Shown: positions 35,249-44,811 of the stretch, in pieces
Layout: each line of letters begins with the position of its first letter
Numbering within the stretch: position 1 is the first letter of the stretch
Assembly (NCBI GenBank): GCA_964627935.1
Contig: CAZVLB010000007.1
Span: 124,001-188,000, forward strand
Direction: 5' to 3'
DNA: 64,000 nt
Source: JAABVY01 sp964627935
Lineage (GTDB): Bacteria > Zixibacteria > MSB-5A5 > JAABVY01
Made by a program: the position numbers and the translations under genes
The notes under the pieces: generated by a model
Told to the model about the DNA's origin: nothing
The model's database searches: none
The model's input: the letters and a program-made list of their open reading frames with translations, nothing else

Positions 35249-36572
35249 CGACCGGCCCTTCACCGAGCAGATCGGCTCACTTCTCGATGGTGAAGGCTAT
35301 AAAATAGATTCAGAGAACATTTCCGCCAATGTGCTCCAGCGCCTTAAAACAGGCTCCTATGCCGTGGTTCTTCTGGATATTCAGATGCCCGATCCGGACG
35401 GGCTGACACTTTTAAACAATATTCGTCAGCTTAAAAGTCCTCCCGAGATTATCATGTGTTCCGGGCAGGCCTCATTGCAGGAAGCGGCCGATTCAATCAA
35501 AAACGGCGCCTCGGATTTCCTGGAGAAACCGCCTGATGTCAAGCGTCTGCTGGTAGTTATAAAAAGTGCCATGGAAAAATATAACCTGCGCCAGGAAAAT
35601 CGACGGTTCCGTGAGGAAAAACTTTCGCGCTACGAAATAATCGGTGAAAGCGAGCAGATAGTAAAACTGCGCCATACAATAGAAAGCGTGTCAGCAACCG
35701 ACAGCCGGGTACTGATCTGGGGCGAAACCGGCACCGGCAAGGAGCTGGTCGCCTCGCAGATTCATTATCGCTCCGCCCGATCATCTCAGCCGCTTGTGAC
35801 GGTAAACTGCGCGGCAATACCGCACGATCTGGCTGAGTCAGAACTGTTCGGACATAAAAAGGGTGCCTTCACCGGGGCGATCAGCGACCGTCATGGCAAA
35901 TTCAAGCAGGCCGATGGGGGCAGCCTGGTACTGGACGAAATTGCTGAACTTCCGCTTGCCTTGCAAAGCAAGTTACTGCGTCTGCTGGAAAGCAATGAAC
36001 TGGAGATGATCGGATCGGACAAAAAGGTTGAAATTGATGTGCGCCTGATATCCATCAGCGGCAAAGACCTTGAGGAACAGGCCAAACAGGAAAAATTCAG
36101 GGCCGACCTGTTGTACAGAATCAATACTATCCCGATCTATGTCGCGCCTCTTCGCGAACGCAAAGAGGATATCCCGCTTCTATTTCATCATTTCTTCAAT
36201 CGCTTAAAAGAATCCACATATCAGTTTGAACGAACCTACGAAAGCGATATCATAACGCTTCTAAATTCACATGACTGGCCCGGAAATATCCGGGAGCTGC
36301 GGAATTTCACGGAACGTCTGTTTTTTATCTGCGACCGCGATGAAATCAACCGCGATTTCGCATCGAAATTGATGAGTAGCGGTGATCATGCAACTGATGA
36401 AGATCAGTTTTCGGAGAAAAATATTCTCAAAAGAAATGTGGCCGGGTTCGAGAAAAACTTTTTGAAAATCAATCTCAGGCAAAGTGGCGGAAACATATCG
36501 GAACTGGCCCGCAAGCTGGGTATGGATCGCGGCAATCTGTATAAGAAACTCAAAAAGTATAAACTGTTGTGA
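35220..36572 (+). CDS. sigma-54-dependent NtrC-family response regulator
   Basis: About 450 residues: receiver (VLLVDDD, phosphoacceptor Asp53 in VVLLDIQMP, Lys in EKPPD), AAA+ domain with GETGTGKE, the GAFTGA loop intact (KKGAFTGAISDRHG), Walker B LVLDEIAELP, and a C-terminal Fis-type helix-turn-helix (ISELARKLGMDRGNLYKKL). It should drive RNA polymerase with sigma-54, whose gene starts at 63420. The frame opens at TTG 35202; the GTG at 35220 places the receiver start at the usual distance. It overlaps the kinase gene by 29 bases. Confidence 0.93.
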   Translation: MNKKVLLVDDDRPFTEQIGSLLDGEGYKIDSENISANVLQRLKTGSYAVVLLDIQMPDPDGLTLLNNIRQLKSPPEIIMCSGQASLQEAADSIKNGASDFLEKPPDVKRLLVVIKSAMEKYNLRQENRRFREEKLSRYEIIGESEQIVKLRHTIESVSATDSRVLIWGETGTGKELVASQIHYRSARSSQPLVTVNCAAIPHDLAESELFGHKKGAFTGAISDRHGKFKQADGGSLVLDEIAELPLALQSKLLRLLESNELEMIGSDKKVEIDVRLISISGKDLEEQAKQEKFRADLLYRINTIPIYVAPLRERKEDIPLLFHHFFNRLKESTYQFERTYESDIITLLNSHDWPGNIRELRNFTERLFFICDRDEINRDFASKLMSSGDHATDEDQFSEKNILKRNVAGFEKNFLKINLRQSGGNISELARKLGMDRGNLYKKLKKYKLL

Positions 36573-36722
36573 TTTTTACAACATTACTATCATAGCGATT
36601 GTAAAATATACAACGCCATGTATATATAATATCCGGCTTTTGGCCGATTTGGCCCAAATAACGGCTATTTTCGCATGCGGTACAATGTTTGCTATTTATA
36701 ATGGCAAACAAAGGAGGAACGA

Positions 36723-38435
36723 TTGGTTGATAACAAGATTACGATTCTGATAATTCTGGCGGTACTGCTTTTTATTGCCGCACTTTTTCCAAACGGGGCG
36801 GCCGCCCAATCGGGCAATAAATTCCTGATCGATTACATGGAAGATGATTTATACATAGAATTGAACTTCGCTGGCCAGCGCAAGACAGTGTCATCATCAT
36901 GCGCTTTGGTTACCTATTTCGAGAACGAAATCAGTATCGCTGACGGTCCGGTATTTTCCGGCCAGTCTATCGTATGGGATGATATCGAGGTTCCTTATGA
37001 GTTACTCAAAGTGCGCAAGGTCGAACGGATTTCCGATGACCGAGTGCTGGTTGAATTCCAGATCAAGGATGAACCCCCGCGTCGTCGCATACCAACAGAT
37101 ATGTTCAACGCCTTCAAGCCGGCCATTATCGACTCGGAGATTTTCGTGCGCGGTGACCTGATCAATGTCGGCGCAGATGTTGAATTATACGGCGAGGTGG
37201 CAGATAATCTGATCAGCCTGTTCGGCGATGTGACGCTTCATTCACGATCGCTGGTGCGCGAAAACGTGGTGGTCATTTGCGGACGGGTATATCGTCATGA
37301 GGATTCTCAGGTGTATGGGCAGATCGTCTCGATGAAAGGCTGGCAGGAAGGCGGAAGGAAATATGGTTCACGGCGCGGGTATTACCGCGAGATTGAATTC
37401 CTGGGGTCGTTTTCATACAACCGTGTGGATGGGCTGGGGGTCAATATCGGGCTTAAATATGAAGACCCGGATCATATCTTTCCATCGGTTTCAGGATCAT
37501 TCGGCTATGCTTTCGAAGCCGAAAGAACCCGTTATGACCTGACAGTATCACAGAGGATATTCAATAAATATGCCCTGGAACCATACGGCAGCCTGTATCG
37601 TGAAACAGCCACCGAGGATGACTGGATCGCGGGCAAAAATGAGAATACTGTCTATGCCCTGCTGGTGAAAGAAGATTTCCGCGATTACTATGAGAAAGAG
37701 GGCGGCAAAGTCGGAATCAAGCTTCATATAGGCGATCACAATAAGGTCGATTTCGCATACAGCTATGACCGGCTGGACTGGATGGATGCCCATCCGCGGC
37801 TGTGGAGCCTGTTCGGCCAGGAAAGATTCAGGCGCAATTTCAGTACGGTCCCCCTGGATCTTCTGGATCAGTATCGTTCCGACTTCGAGAGCAAATTGTC
37901 GCTTTTTACTGTCACCTATACATTCGATAGGCGTGACAATATCTATGACCCCTGGGCGGGATGGTACGGTGAGGCTATGTATGAAAAAGCAGGCGGCGAT
38001 CTTAAGGGCGACCTGACTTTTTCACGCTGGCGTTTCAGCCTTGTGCGTTATCAGCCCCTGAACGAGTACCTGGGATTCAACCTGCGCACCATCTACGCCG
38101 GATCATCGGACAGGATTCCGATTTTCAAGAAATATTACCTGGGCGGCCTGCGCTCGCTCAGGGGCTATGATATCAAGGAATTTTTCGGCGATCAGATGTT
38201 TCTGGGGAATATCGAATATGTGGTCAGCTTCAATGCCTACTCGCGCGGGATGATCTTCTTCGATATCGGCAAGGTGATCGGGCAGGATGATGATATCTTC
38301 GATGATGGCGAATTCAAGTCTGATATAGGTCTGGGTGTCAGCCTCTCCCCCGGATTCAGGGTGGAGCTGGCCAGGGCCCTGGATGATTCTGATGCCGATC
38401 TCAAATTCTGGGTTACATTCGGCAAATCATTCTAA
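36723..38435 (+). CDS. Omp85/BamA-family outer-membrane protein with bactofilin-like N-terminal part
   Basis: 570 residues. A signal peptide (to GAAAQ) and an about 100-residue N-terminal domain precede a beta-helix-like stretch (GDLINVGADVELYGEVADNL, FGDVTLHSRSLVRENVVVIC) that resembles polymer-forming bactofilin repeats. The C-terminal half is a barrel of the D15/bacterial surface antigen type, with the L6-like motif YYLGGLRSLRGY and a last Phe (VTFGKSF). No POTRA domain is evident. TTG start with AAGGAGG 5 bases upstream. It follows the NtrC-like regulator and may be controlled by it. Confidence 0.75.
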   Translation: MVDNKITILIILAVLLFIAALFPNGAAAQSGNKFLIDYMEDDLYIELNFAGQRKTVSSSCALVTYFENEISIADGPVFSGQSIVWDDIEVPYELLKVRKVERISDDRVLVEFQIKDEPPRRRIPTDMFNAFKPAIIDSEIFVRGDLINVGADVELYGEVADNLISLFGDVTLHSRSLVRENVVVICGRVYRHEDSQVYGQIVSMKGWQEGGRKYGSRRGYYREIEFLGSFSYNRVDGLGVNIGLKYEDPDHIFPSVSGSFGYAFEAERTRYDLTVSQRIFNKYALEPYGSLYRETATEDDWIAGKNENTVYALLVKEDFRDYYEKEGGKVGIKLHIGDHNKVDFAYSYDRLDWMDAHPRLWSLFGQERFRRNFSTVPLDLLDQYRSDFESKLSLFTVTYTFDRRDNIYDPWAGWYGEAMYEKAGGDLKGDLTFSRWRFSLVRYQPLNEYLGFNLRTIYAGSSDRIPIFKKYYLGGLRSLRGYDIKEFFGDQMFLGNIEYVVSFNAYSRGMIFFDIGKVIGQDDDIFDDGEFKSDIGLGVSLSPGFRVELARALDDSDADLKFWVTFGKSF

Positions 38436-38437
38436 TC

Positions 38438-39130
38438 ATGAATATTTCAGGAGATATAAGAATCAGGGCCGGATATGCAGCGGCCCTGATTCTTTTCGTT
38501 TTGCTCATCATTCCGCATGATCTTCAAGCTGAAGATTCCCCAGTCTTCGAATTGTTTCTGTATCAAAATCAGTTGACCGCGGCATTTGACCTGCAGAGTG
38601 TACTCGATTCGGCCAGATTCCGGAGTACAAAAGAAAGCTATCCCCTGCGTCTGAAATTCAGGGTCGAATTAAAGAAGTCTCAGTCACTATGGTTCGACCA
38701 TATTGTCGATGAGAAACAGGCTGCCCTGGAGATTGAATACCAGAGCTTCGGTTCCAGGTACAACCTGAGGCTGCTGCCATTTGATGGTAAGCCATTTGAT
38801 AACACATACTTAACCCGCAATGATATTCTTGAGGCACTCAACGAAAGACTGCTTTTATCATTCGGACAGGTAGATAATCTGAACCGTACGGCAAGATATT
38901 ACCTGAGACTGGAGATTGAGCTTAAAAGGTTAAGCGCCAAAGACATACAGGATGCCAGCCGATGGTATCGGGGGCTGGAAAACGACACATCCCATGGTTC
39001 GGGACAGGATTTTCCTGTGCAAATTCTTGACAATCTATTGAATATAAGCGGTTTCGGAGCGGAAAAACTGGTCTTCCAGAGTCCCCCCTTTCGAGTCTCA
39101 GATTTGAAGATTGTAAAATCACAGAACTAA
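38438..39130 (+). CDS. secreted DUF4390-like protein
   Basis: 230 residues with a signal peptide (ALILFVLLIIPHDLQAE). The middle part (RLKFRVELKKSQSLWFDHIV, then ALEIEYQSFGSRYNLRL) resembles DUF4390, which in proteobacteria often sits beside NtrY/NtrX-type kinases. The present gene is two bases after the Omp85-type gene and downstream of an NtrY/NtrC-like pair, which fits that context. Function unknown. Confidence 0.6.
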   Translation: MNISGDIRIRAGYAAALILFVLLIIPHDLQAEDSPVFELFLYQNQLTAAFDLQSVLDSARFRSTKESYPLRLKFRVELKKSQSLWFDHIVDEKQAALEIEYQSFGSRYNLRLLPFDGKPFDNTYLTRNDILEALNERLLLSFGQVDNLNRTARYYLRLEIELKRLSAKDIQDASRWYRGLENDTSHGSGQDFPVQILDNLLNISGFGAEKLVFQSPPFRVSDLKIVKSQN

Positions 39131-39246
39131 TTCGCATAATTATAGGGGCTTTTTGATAAGACTTTAATATTATTGGGGTTAACGTTTGCCGCAGGCTTTC
39201 CGATAATTATACAGACGCATATTAAATCCATAGTTCAGGAAAGCGT

Positions 39247-41040
39247 ATGGCAATAAAAAAGACCTCCGTTACCAAATTCGATACCACGGATAAAATTATC
39301 GTCCCTGATAAGCCCAGGAATCAGGATGTCAGGGGACAAATTGATGATGAAATGGACCTGCTTTCCGAAATGGAAGACAGCCTGTCATCAATAGAAAACA
39401 GGTACCCTTCGCTGGCAGAAAAGTCCCGCTTATCGGAAACCCGAACGGCCGATCTCAAGGCCATCCTGGATATCTCGCAGGCGATAAATTCATCGCTGGT
39501 CCTGGATGAAATCCTGCATAAGGTACTGGAACATGCCATTAAGCTGCTGCAGGCCGAACGCGGATTTCTGATGCTTCTGGATGAAAGCGGTGAACTGCAG
39601 TTCAAAACCGCACATAATATTGCCCGGGAAAAGCTATTGGGCGATGATTTCAAGATATCAAATTCAATTGCCAACAAAGTCGCCCGAACCGGCACCTCGG
39701 TATATACTTCCGACGCCCAGGCCGATGAAAAATATGCCAAGCAGAAATCGATCGCGGAACTGAATCTTCGCTCGATCATGTGCGTACCGCTCAAGATCAA
39801 AGAAAAGATCATCGGGGTGATCTATCTGGACAACAGCAGCGAGGCCAAGGTCTTTTTACAGAGTGATTTGTACCTGTTCGAACTCCTGGCGGAACAGGCC
39901 TCGATTGCGATTGAAAATGCCAAGCTCTATGAAAACCTGCTGATGCTGAAAAAATACAATGAAAATGTTGTCAACAAGACTCCGGTAGGAATCATAGTGG
40001 TAAACACCAGTTTTAATGTCACCAGCCTGAATGATGCCGCCTTTGAAATCCTGACTCCGCCGACACGTAAAAACAGCGAATTTCGAAATAAAATAAGTGG
40101 TGCCCGGATTTTTGACCTGCTCACAGACAGCGAAGCATCTTACTGGGAACGCAACCTGAAAAAAGTATTCGAAAGCGGCCAGGTATTCGAGGACAGCCGC
40201 TATTACTATAACGTCGATGAAGAAGAGAAAGTACTCAACCTCAAGATTACGCCCATGGATATCGAGCCGGAAAAATCTCGTGGTTTGATTATCGTGATCG
40301 AGGATATCACAGAAAAAGTTATCCTGGAAAACTATGTCATGCTCTCCGAGAAACTGGTCGCCAAGGGCGAGATGGCGGCATCTATAGGCCATGAGCTGAA
40401 CAATTACCTGGCAATTATCTCCAACAGCGCCGAATTGATGATACGCAATGTCAACCTGAAGCGCTACGACAAGCTGCAGAACAATTGCGACTCAATCGTT
40501 GACAATATCTCCAAGATCAAGCGCTTTACCGACGGCCTGATGGACTTCTCCAAACTGGACAAGGAAATCGTACGCTACGATATCCGCAAGCTGGTCGAGG
40601 ATCTTCTGTTCTCGATCAAACCGCAGAAACGCTTTGCGAATATCACTTTCGAGGTCGAGATCTCGCACAAGGTGCCGGCGCTGGAAATGGATGTGGGACA
40701 GATTCAGCAGGTGCTGATAAATTGCATCTATAATGCCAATGATGCGATCCAGTCTATACCGGATCACAAGGGCATCATCAGGATACAAGCAGAACAGGAC
40801 GAAAACAAAGACAGCCATGTGGTCCTGAAGGTCACAGACAACGGTCCCGGTATTGAACCCAGGAATATAGTGAAGATTTTTGAACCCGGATTCACAACCA
40901 AAAAGAACGGTCACGGCCTGGGACTGGCCAACTGTCGCAGGATCATAGAGAATCATCACGGCACGATGGAAATCGAAAGTGAGCCGGGAGAGTTTACCAG
41001 GTTTATAATTGTCCTTCCCGTAAACCAGCCCAGGGGCTGA
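39247..41040 (+). CDS. soluble GAF-PAS histidine kinase
   Basis: 597 residues with no membrane segment. GAF domain (about 70-228), PAS domain (about 235-358), HisKA with GHELNN (His382), and HATPase with NCIYNANDAI, DNGPGIEP and GHGLGLANCRRII. It has no receiver and no adjacent regulator, and ends 13 bases before the Ser/Thr kinase gene. The two kinases may share a pathway. An alternative partner is the NtrC-like protein at 35220. Confidence 0.9.
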   Translation: MAIKKTSVTKFDTTDKIIVPDKPRNQDVRGQIDDEMDLLSEMEDSLSSIENRYPSLAEKSRLSETRTADLKAILDISQAINSSLVLDEILHKVLEHAIKLLQAERGFLMLLDESGELQFKTAHNIAREKLLGDDFKISNSIANKVARTGTSVYTSDAQADEKYAKQKSIAELNLRSIMCVPLKIKEKIIGVIYLDNSSEAKVFLQSDLYLFELLAEQASIAIENAKLYENLLMLKKYNENVVNKTPVGIIVVNTSFNVTSLNDAAFEILTPPTRKNSEFRNKISGARIFDLLTDSEASYWERNLKKVFESGQVFEDSRYYYNVDEEEKVLNLKITPMDIEPEKSRGLIIVIEDITEKVILENYVMLSEKLVAKGEMAASIGHELNNYLAIISNSAELMIRNVNLKRYDKLQNNCDSIVDNISKIKRFTDGLMDFSKLDKEIVRYDIRKLVEDLLFSIKPQKRFANITFEVEISHKVPALEMDVGQIQQVLINCIYNANDAIQSIPDHKGIIRIQAEQDENKDSHVVLKVTDNGPGIEPRNIVKIFEPGFTTKKNGHGLGLANCRRIIENHHGTMEIESEPGEFTRFIIVLPVNQPRG

Positions 41041-41053
41041 CAGGGTTTTTAAA

Positions 41054-44000
41054 ATGAAAGATTTGGGCCTTGCCGAACGGTACCGACCGCTTCATGAGAT
41101 CGGGTCAGGGGGCGGCGGTGAGGTATATGCTGTTCATGATAATCATCTCGGCAAAGACCTCGCATTAAAAATATATAAACCGGATCAGCATCGACCCGCC
41201 GATGACCTCTCCTTTTTCAGGGAATTTCTGCTGGTCCTCAGGCTTTTCAATCCCAATCTGGTTCGCGTTTACGATTTTGGCTATACCAAAAGCAATCATC
41301 CCTTTTATACCATGGACCTTCTCGATCAGGCCGGTATCGAGGATATAATCCGCGCTGATGATCCGCAAAACACCATGAAGATCTGTGCCGATATCGCCTC
41401 AGCGGTAGCATCATTGCATTTCTTTGATCTGGTCCATAATGATCTCAAGCCCGAGAATATAAAATTTATCAGGGAGAATGATGAAATCCGCATCAAGCTT
41501 CTCGACCTGGGCCTGACCCGTGATTTCTCACCGGATAAAGTCGATTCCTCGCTGGCCGGCACAGTGGAATTCATGGCTCCGGAGCTGTTCGACAAAAACC
41601 CGCCCTCACAGAGATCTGACCTGTACAGCCTGGGGGTTATCTTTTACAGCTTTCTGACCGGCAGCCTGCCGTTTCTCTATGATGATCCACTGCTTGTTAT
41701 TTCGCAGAAGATGGAAAATGATGTTCCTCAGATAGACCGTGCAGAGAGCATCTATCCGCAGGAGTTTATCCAGCTGACCAAAAATCTGCTGGCGCGCAAA
41801 GCCGAGTACAGGCCGCAAAGTGGTTACGCTGTTGCATGTGAGCTTGCGCAACTGGGCCGGACCAAACTGGAATCTCCGGATTTCGCCGATCTGCTCAAGA
41901 GCGCAATCGGAATCAGGATAGCGCGATTGTTTGAGCTGAATCAGTATCATAAGTCGGATCAGGGCATCTTCTATTTTCATGATTCCGCAGTCCTGGAAAT
42001 TTTCAGCAAATTCCTGAAAGCATATCTTCAGGCGGATTATCATAATGTGGTTGAGAATGGCGATGAGAATATCACAGACGTTTCACCAGGAGCCGAACAG
42101 AATTCAGTCATAAATACGATCAAGATCAGACCCGGAGAGAGTTATGAACCTGATGAAGAAAAAATATCGTCAGGGGATAATTTAAAATTCAATCTTGTGC
42201 TGCTTCCTTCTTATGGCCCGTGTAATATCGCACAAGATAAAATCATAGCATTTGATTCGGCGGCACAGCTCGAAAACTGGTTCGATCAGGAGATTACCAA
42301 CCAGGAGTATGTGGAAAAAATCGATGATCTCTGCTCCGACAGTATCGAGTCACTGGCGGATATCTGCAATGACCTGCAGGCCAGGGGCATAATCCGCTTC
42401 AAGGGCGATTTGTGGGAAATCGATTCATCGCGTTTCGTATCATACAATATCTTCTCCCAGGTTCATAAACAGGCCCTGGAAAGAATCGCCTACCTGAGCC
42501 ATGAGGATTTCAAGCTCCTGTCCCGGCTGGCGGTGATGCGTTATGCTTTCGAACGTCCTCTTGCGCGCCGTCTGCTGCAGAACATTCAGCCCGACATCAA
42601 TTCCTTCATGGAACGGATGACCTCTCATGGCATACTGGCCTTCGATGATAAATACTATCGTTTCAAGAGTGCCATTCTGCGTGTGGCGCTGGTACTAAAT
42701 CTTGATCCGGAGGAGCGTAAAAAGGCTCATTTGAAGGCGGCCGAGATTATCCGCAGCAGCGGCGGTATCCCGGCAGAGCAGAAGATCCTGGCACTGGCCC
42801 AGAATTTTATCAACGCGGAGCAACCGGATCCGGCTGTCAAATGGACATTGAAAGCAGTCAAGCACCTGATCGCCCGCGACAAGTATCGAGTTGCCCTGAC
42901 CATGCTCGAAAACTGCCTTGAACTGGTCTATAATACCGAAATTGAAGAGAGAAAGCCGGAGACCATCTCGCATCTCCTGGCGGCCCGCGGTGAAGTCGAA
43001 AACCTTCTGGGCCTGGCCAATAAGAGCCTTTCGACTTTTGCACGGATCATTCGCCTGCAAAAGAGCCATGATAATCGCGAGCTGATCGCCCGGGCCTATA
43101 AATACATTGGCGATATCTACAAGGCCAACAGCAAATCGCAACGTGGCTTGCGGGCTTTAGAGAAAGCCCTGGCGATCTTCAAGGATCTGGACAATCAGAT
43201 CGAGATATCGCATACCTACAACAACATCGGCAATATCTACTGGGTCGCTGCCGAGATGGATAAGGCGCTGGAATGTTATCAGAAAGCCCTGGATATTCAG
43301 GAGAAAGAGAACCTGCTCAAGGATGTCGCCTCAACCCTCAACAATATGGGCTCCTGCTATATATTCAAGAATCGTCTTGATAAAACGATCGAATACTACA
43401 AGAGATCGATCAGGATTAAGGAAGAAATCAATGACCGTCCGGAACTGGCGCGCACATACAATAACCTGGGAGCGGTATACCTGGAACTGGGTCAGGTCAA
43501 TGAAGCTCTGAAGTATCTTCATGACGCACTCAGGATCAACCGCGAAATCGATTCGACCCGTGAAATACTGCACAACCTCGAAAATATCACATTTTGCGAA
43601 TTAACCCGAGGGCAATTCGAAAGAGCCGATTCATTTGCCAACGAGGGTCTCAAAATCGCCCATGATATAAATGACATTCCTTTCCAGGTAAGTATGCTGA
43701 CCGGACAGGCCATAGCCGCCGTGGAGGTGGCCGACCTGGGACGGGCAGATTGCCTGATCAGCCAGGCCAACCACATGGCTTCCGGCTTGTCCGACCAGTC
43801 GGTCAGATTTCTGATCTACCGGGCGCTGGCCACTATGTACCTGACCATGTATGCCCGGGAACCGTTCCGGGAATGGGTTCTGAGGGCCCGCGAGGTGGCG
43901 GAAAAACTCGGTGATGACCGTGGTCTTGCCAATATCGACACGCTCTCATGCTATGGCTCCCTGCGTTTCGATCAGACTACAGAACAGGCCGAGAAATATT

Positions 44001-44497
44001 TCGAGCAGGCCATGCAAAGAATACCGGACATCGATTCCAATCGATTAAGCTTGCATATGCATCTCAATCGGATGATGATCTCATTAAGAAAATCAGAGGT
44101 TTACAGCGATGAGCCGGATAATTTTGCTCAAATGCTTTCGGATCCATGCTGCCAGCTAATGATGGCCGAATACAAATATCTGTGCGCAGCGCAGAAAATG
44201 CTGGAAAATGATCACGAGTCTGCATTGGAGGATCTTTTCGAGGCCTCGAGAATAGCCGAAAAGCTGGGCCAGAAGGATTTACTCTGGCGAATAAAGCACA
44301 GCCAGGGCCTGGCCGAAAAGAAGATCCTTAACTACGAAGAGGCCTATTTAAATTTCAAGCGCGCGGTATCGATCATCAAACAGATTGCCGCCACTATAGA
44401 TGATCCGGTCTATCTCAAATCATTCCTGACACAACCCGAAGCATTATCCTTAAAACAGGATATTATTGAACTTGCCGGCAGGATGGGCCAAAAATAA
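41054..44497 (+). CDS. Ser/Thr protein kinase with P-loop-less NTPase remnant and TPR repeats
   Basis: 1147 residues. The kinase domain (about 8-270) has the Gly loop IGSGGGGEVY, Lys39, the catalytic loop HNDLKPEN (HND for HRD) and DLG (151-153) for DFG, then GTVEFMAPE. A winged-helix-like stretch (about 430-570) resembles the C-terminal part of STAND/AAA_16 modules in PknK-type kinases, but I find no Walker A or B before it. At least six TPR units follow (about 690-950; e.g. AYKYIGDIYKANSKSQRGLR, TYNNIGNIYWVAAEMDKAL). The kinase is probably active, since HND and DLG keep the key Asp residues. Confidence 0.88.
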   Translation: MKDLGLAERYRPLHEIGSGGGGEVYAVHDNHLGKDLALKIYKPDQHRPADDLSFFREFLLVLRLFNPNLVRVYDFGYTKSNHPFYTMDLLDQAGIEDIIRADDPQNTMKICADIASAVASLHFFDLVHNDLKPENIKFIRENDEIRIKLLDLGLTRDFSPDKVDSSLAGTVEFMAPELFDKNPPSQRSDLYSLGVIFYSFLTGSLPFLYDDPLLVISQKMENDVPQIDRAESIYPQEFIQLTKNLLARKAEYRPQSGYAVACELAQLGRTKLESPDFADLLKSAIGIRIARLFELNQYHKSDQGIFYFHDSAVLEIFSKFLKAYLQADYHNVVENGDENITDVSPGAEQNSVINTIKIRPGESYEPDEEKISSGDNLKFNLVLLPSYGPCNIAQDKIIAFDSAAQLENWFDQEITNQEYVEKIDDLCSDSIESLADICNDLQARGIIRFKGDLWEIDSSRFVSYNIFSQVHKQALERIAYLSHEDFKLLSRLAVMRYAFERPLARRLLQNIQPDINSFMERMTSHGILAFDDKYYRFKSAILRVALVLNLDPEERKKAHLKAAEIIRSSGGIPAEQKILALAQNFINAEQPDPAVKWTLKAVKHLIARDKYRVALTMLENCLELVYNTEIEERKPETISHLLAARGEVENLLGLANKSLSTFARIIRLQKSHDNRELIARAYKYIGDIYKANSKSQRGLRALEKALAIFKDLDNQIEISHTYNNIGNIYWVAAEMDKALECYQKALDIQEKENLLKDVASTLNNMGSCYIFKNRLDKTIEYYKRSIRIKEEINDRPELARTYNNLGAVYLELGQVNEALKYLHDALRINREIDSTREILHNLENITFCELTRGQFERADSFANEGLKIAHDINDIPFQVSMLTGQAIAAVEVADLGRADCLISQANHMASGLSDQSVRFLIYRALATMYLTMYAREPFREWVLRAREVAEKLGDDRGLANIDTLSCYGSLRFDQTTEQAEKYFEQAMQRIPDIDSNRLSLHMHLNRMMISLRKSEVYSDEPDNFAQMLSDPCCQLMMAEYKYLCAAQKMLENDHESALEDLFEASRIAEKLGQKDLLWRIKHSQGLAEKKILNYEEAYLNFKRAVSIIKQIAATIDDPVYLKSFLTQPEALSLKQDIIELAGRMGQK

Positions 44498-44522
44498 AAG
44501 GCCACCCATAGAATGGGCAGCC
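44491..44522 (-). terminator. intrinsic terminator of the 25-residue peptide gene
   Basis: On the minus strand GGCTGCCCAT, loop TCT, ATGGGTGGCC, then TTTTATTTT. As RNA the stem is 10 bp with two G-U pairs. On the plus strand those positions become A/C mismatches and there is no U-run, so the signal serves the minus-strand peptide gene. The U-run overlaps the stop of the convergent kinase gene. Confidence 0.8.
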
Positions 44523-44547
44523 TGTAATCCGGTCAAACCAGGGCTTC

Positions 44548-44625
44548 CTATTGTCCGCCCTGACTAATGCGAATCGGAGCCACTTTTTCTTCCAGCTCCT
44601 CAATCATCAGTTCGTAGAACTCCAT
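44548..44625 (-). CDS. 25-residue acidic peptide, candidate exported or modified peptide precursor
   Basis: ATG at 44625, TAG at 44548-44550. The N-terminal part (MEFYELMIEELEE) is acidic and helix-prone; after a K-V-A-P turn the C-terminus is IRISQGGQ. Six Glu against one Lys and one Arg; no Cys. AGGAGGTGAT stands 3 bases before the ATG and matches ten bases of the anti-Shine-Dalgarno tail. It has its own promoter (44727-44754), operator, structured leader and terminator, so chance is unlikely. The neighbour upstream on the same strand has a PqqD-like domain; PqqD binds the similarly small PqqA peptide. A leader-peptide or toxin role is possible but the sequence is not hydrophobic. Confidence 0.7.
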   Translation of the reverse strand: MEFYELMIEELEEKVAPIRISQGGQ

Positions 44626-44662
44626 CAATCACCTCCTATGTAATGATTGACCGGTATGAGAG

Positions 44663-44678
44663 ACCATCGTACGATGGT
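44663..44678. promoter_or_regulatory. 16-bp perfect palindrome in the peptide gene leader
   Basis: ACCATCGTACGATGGT lies about 40 bases before the start codon. In RNA it can form a 6-bp stem with a GUAC loop; in DNA it could be a dimer-binding site. It is inside the transcribed leader. Confidence 0.6.
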
Positions 44679-44717
44679 TTTCTTCCTATGTTATTCCTCT
44701 AAGCCAAAAGCAGAATT

Positions 44718-44736
44718 GTGTTATTAATAATAACAC
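44718..44736. promoter_or_regulatory. 19-bp palindromic operator over the peptide-gene -10
   Basis: GTGTTATTAATAATAACAC is a perfect 9-1-9 inverted repeat that covers the -10 box. Binding of a dimeric repressor would shut the promoter. The 9-1-9 layout is that of Fur/Zur-family boxes, but the sequence is not a clear match to any known one. Confidence 0.65.
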
Positions 44737-44754
44737 ATATGATTGCTATGTCAA
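44727..44754 (-). promoter_or_regulatory. promoter of the 25-residue peptide gene
   Basis: On the minus strand TTGACA (perfect -35), 16 bases and TATTAT (five of six). It lies beyond the terminator of the fusion gene, so the peptide is a separate transcription unit with a leader of about 95 bases. Confidence 0.8.
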
Positions 44755-44811
44755 GACATAAAAGCCCTTAAATGTGAGTGATTTAACCATTCTAAAAAGT
44801 TGAAAATTTAT

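Noticed and set aside
36600..36722. Possible sigma-54 promoter before the Omp85-type gene
   Set aside because: GG and GC pairs near 36650 are 11 bases apart instead of 10 and the flanks do not fit the consensus.
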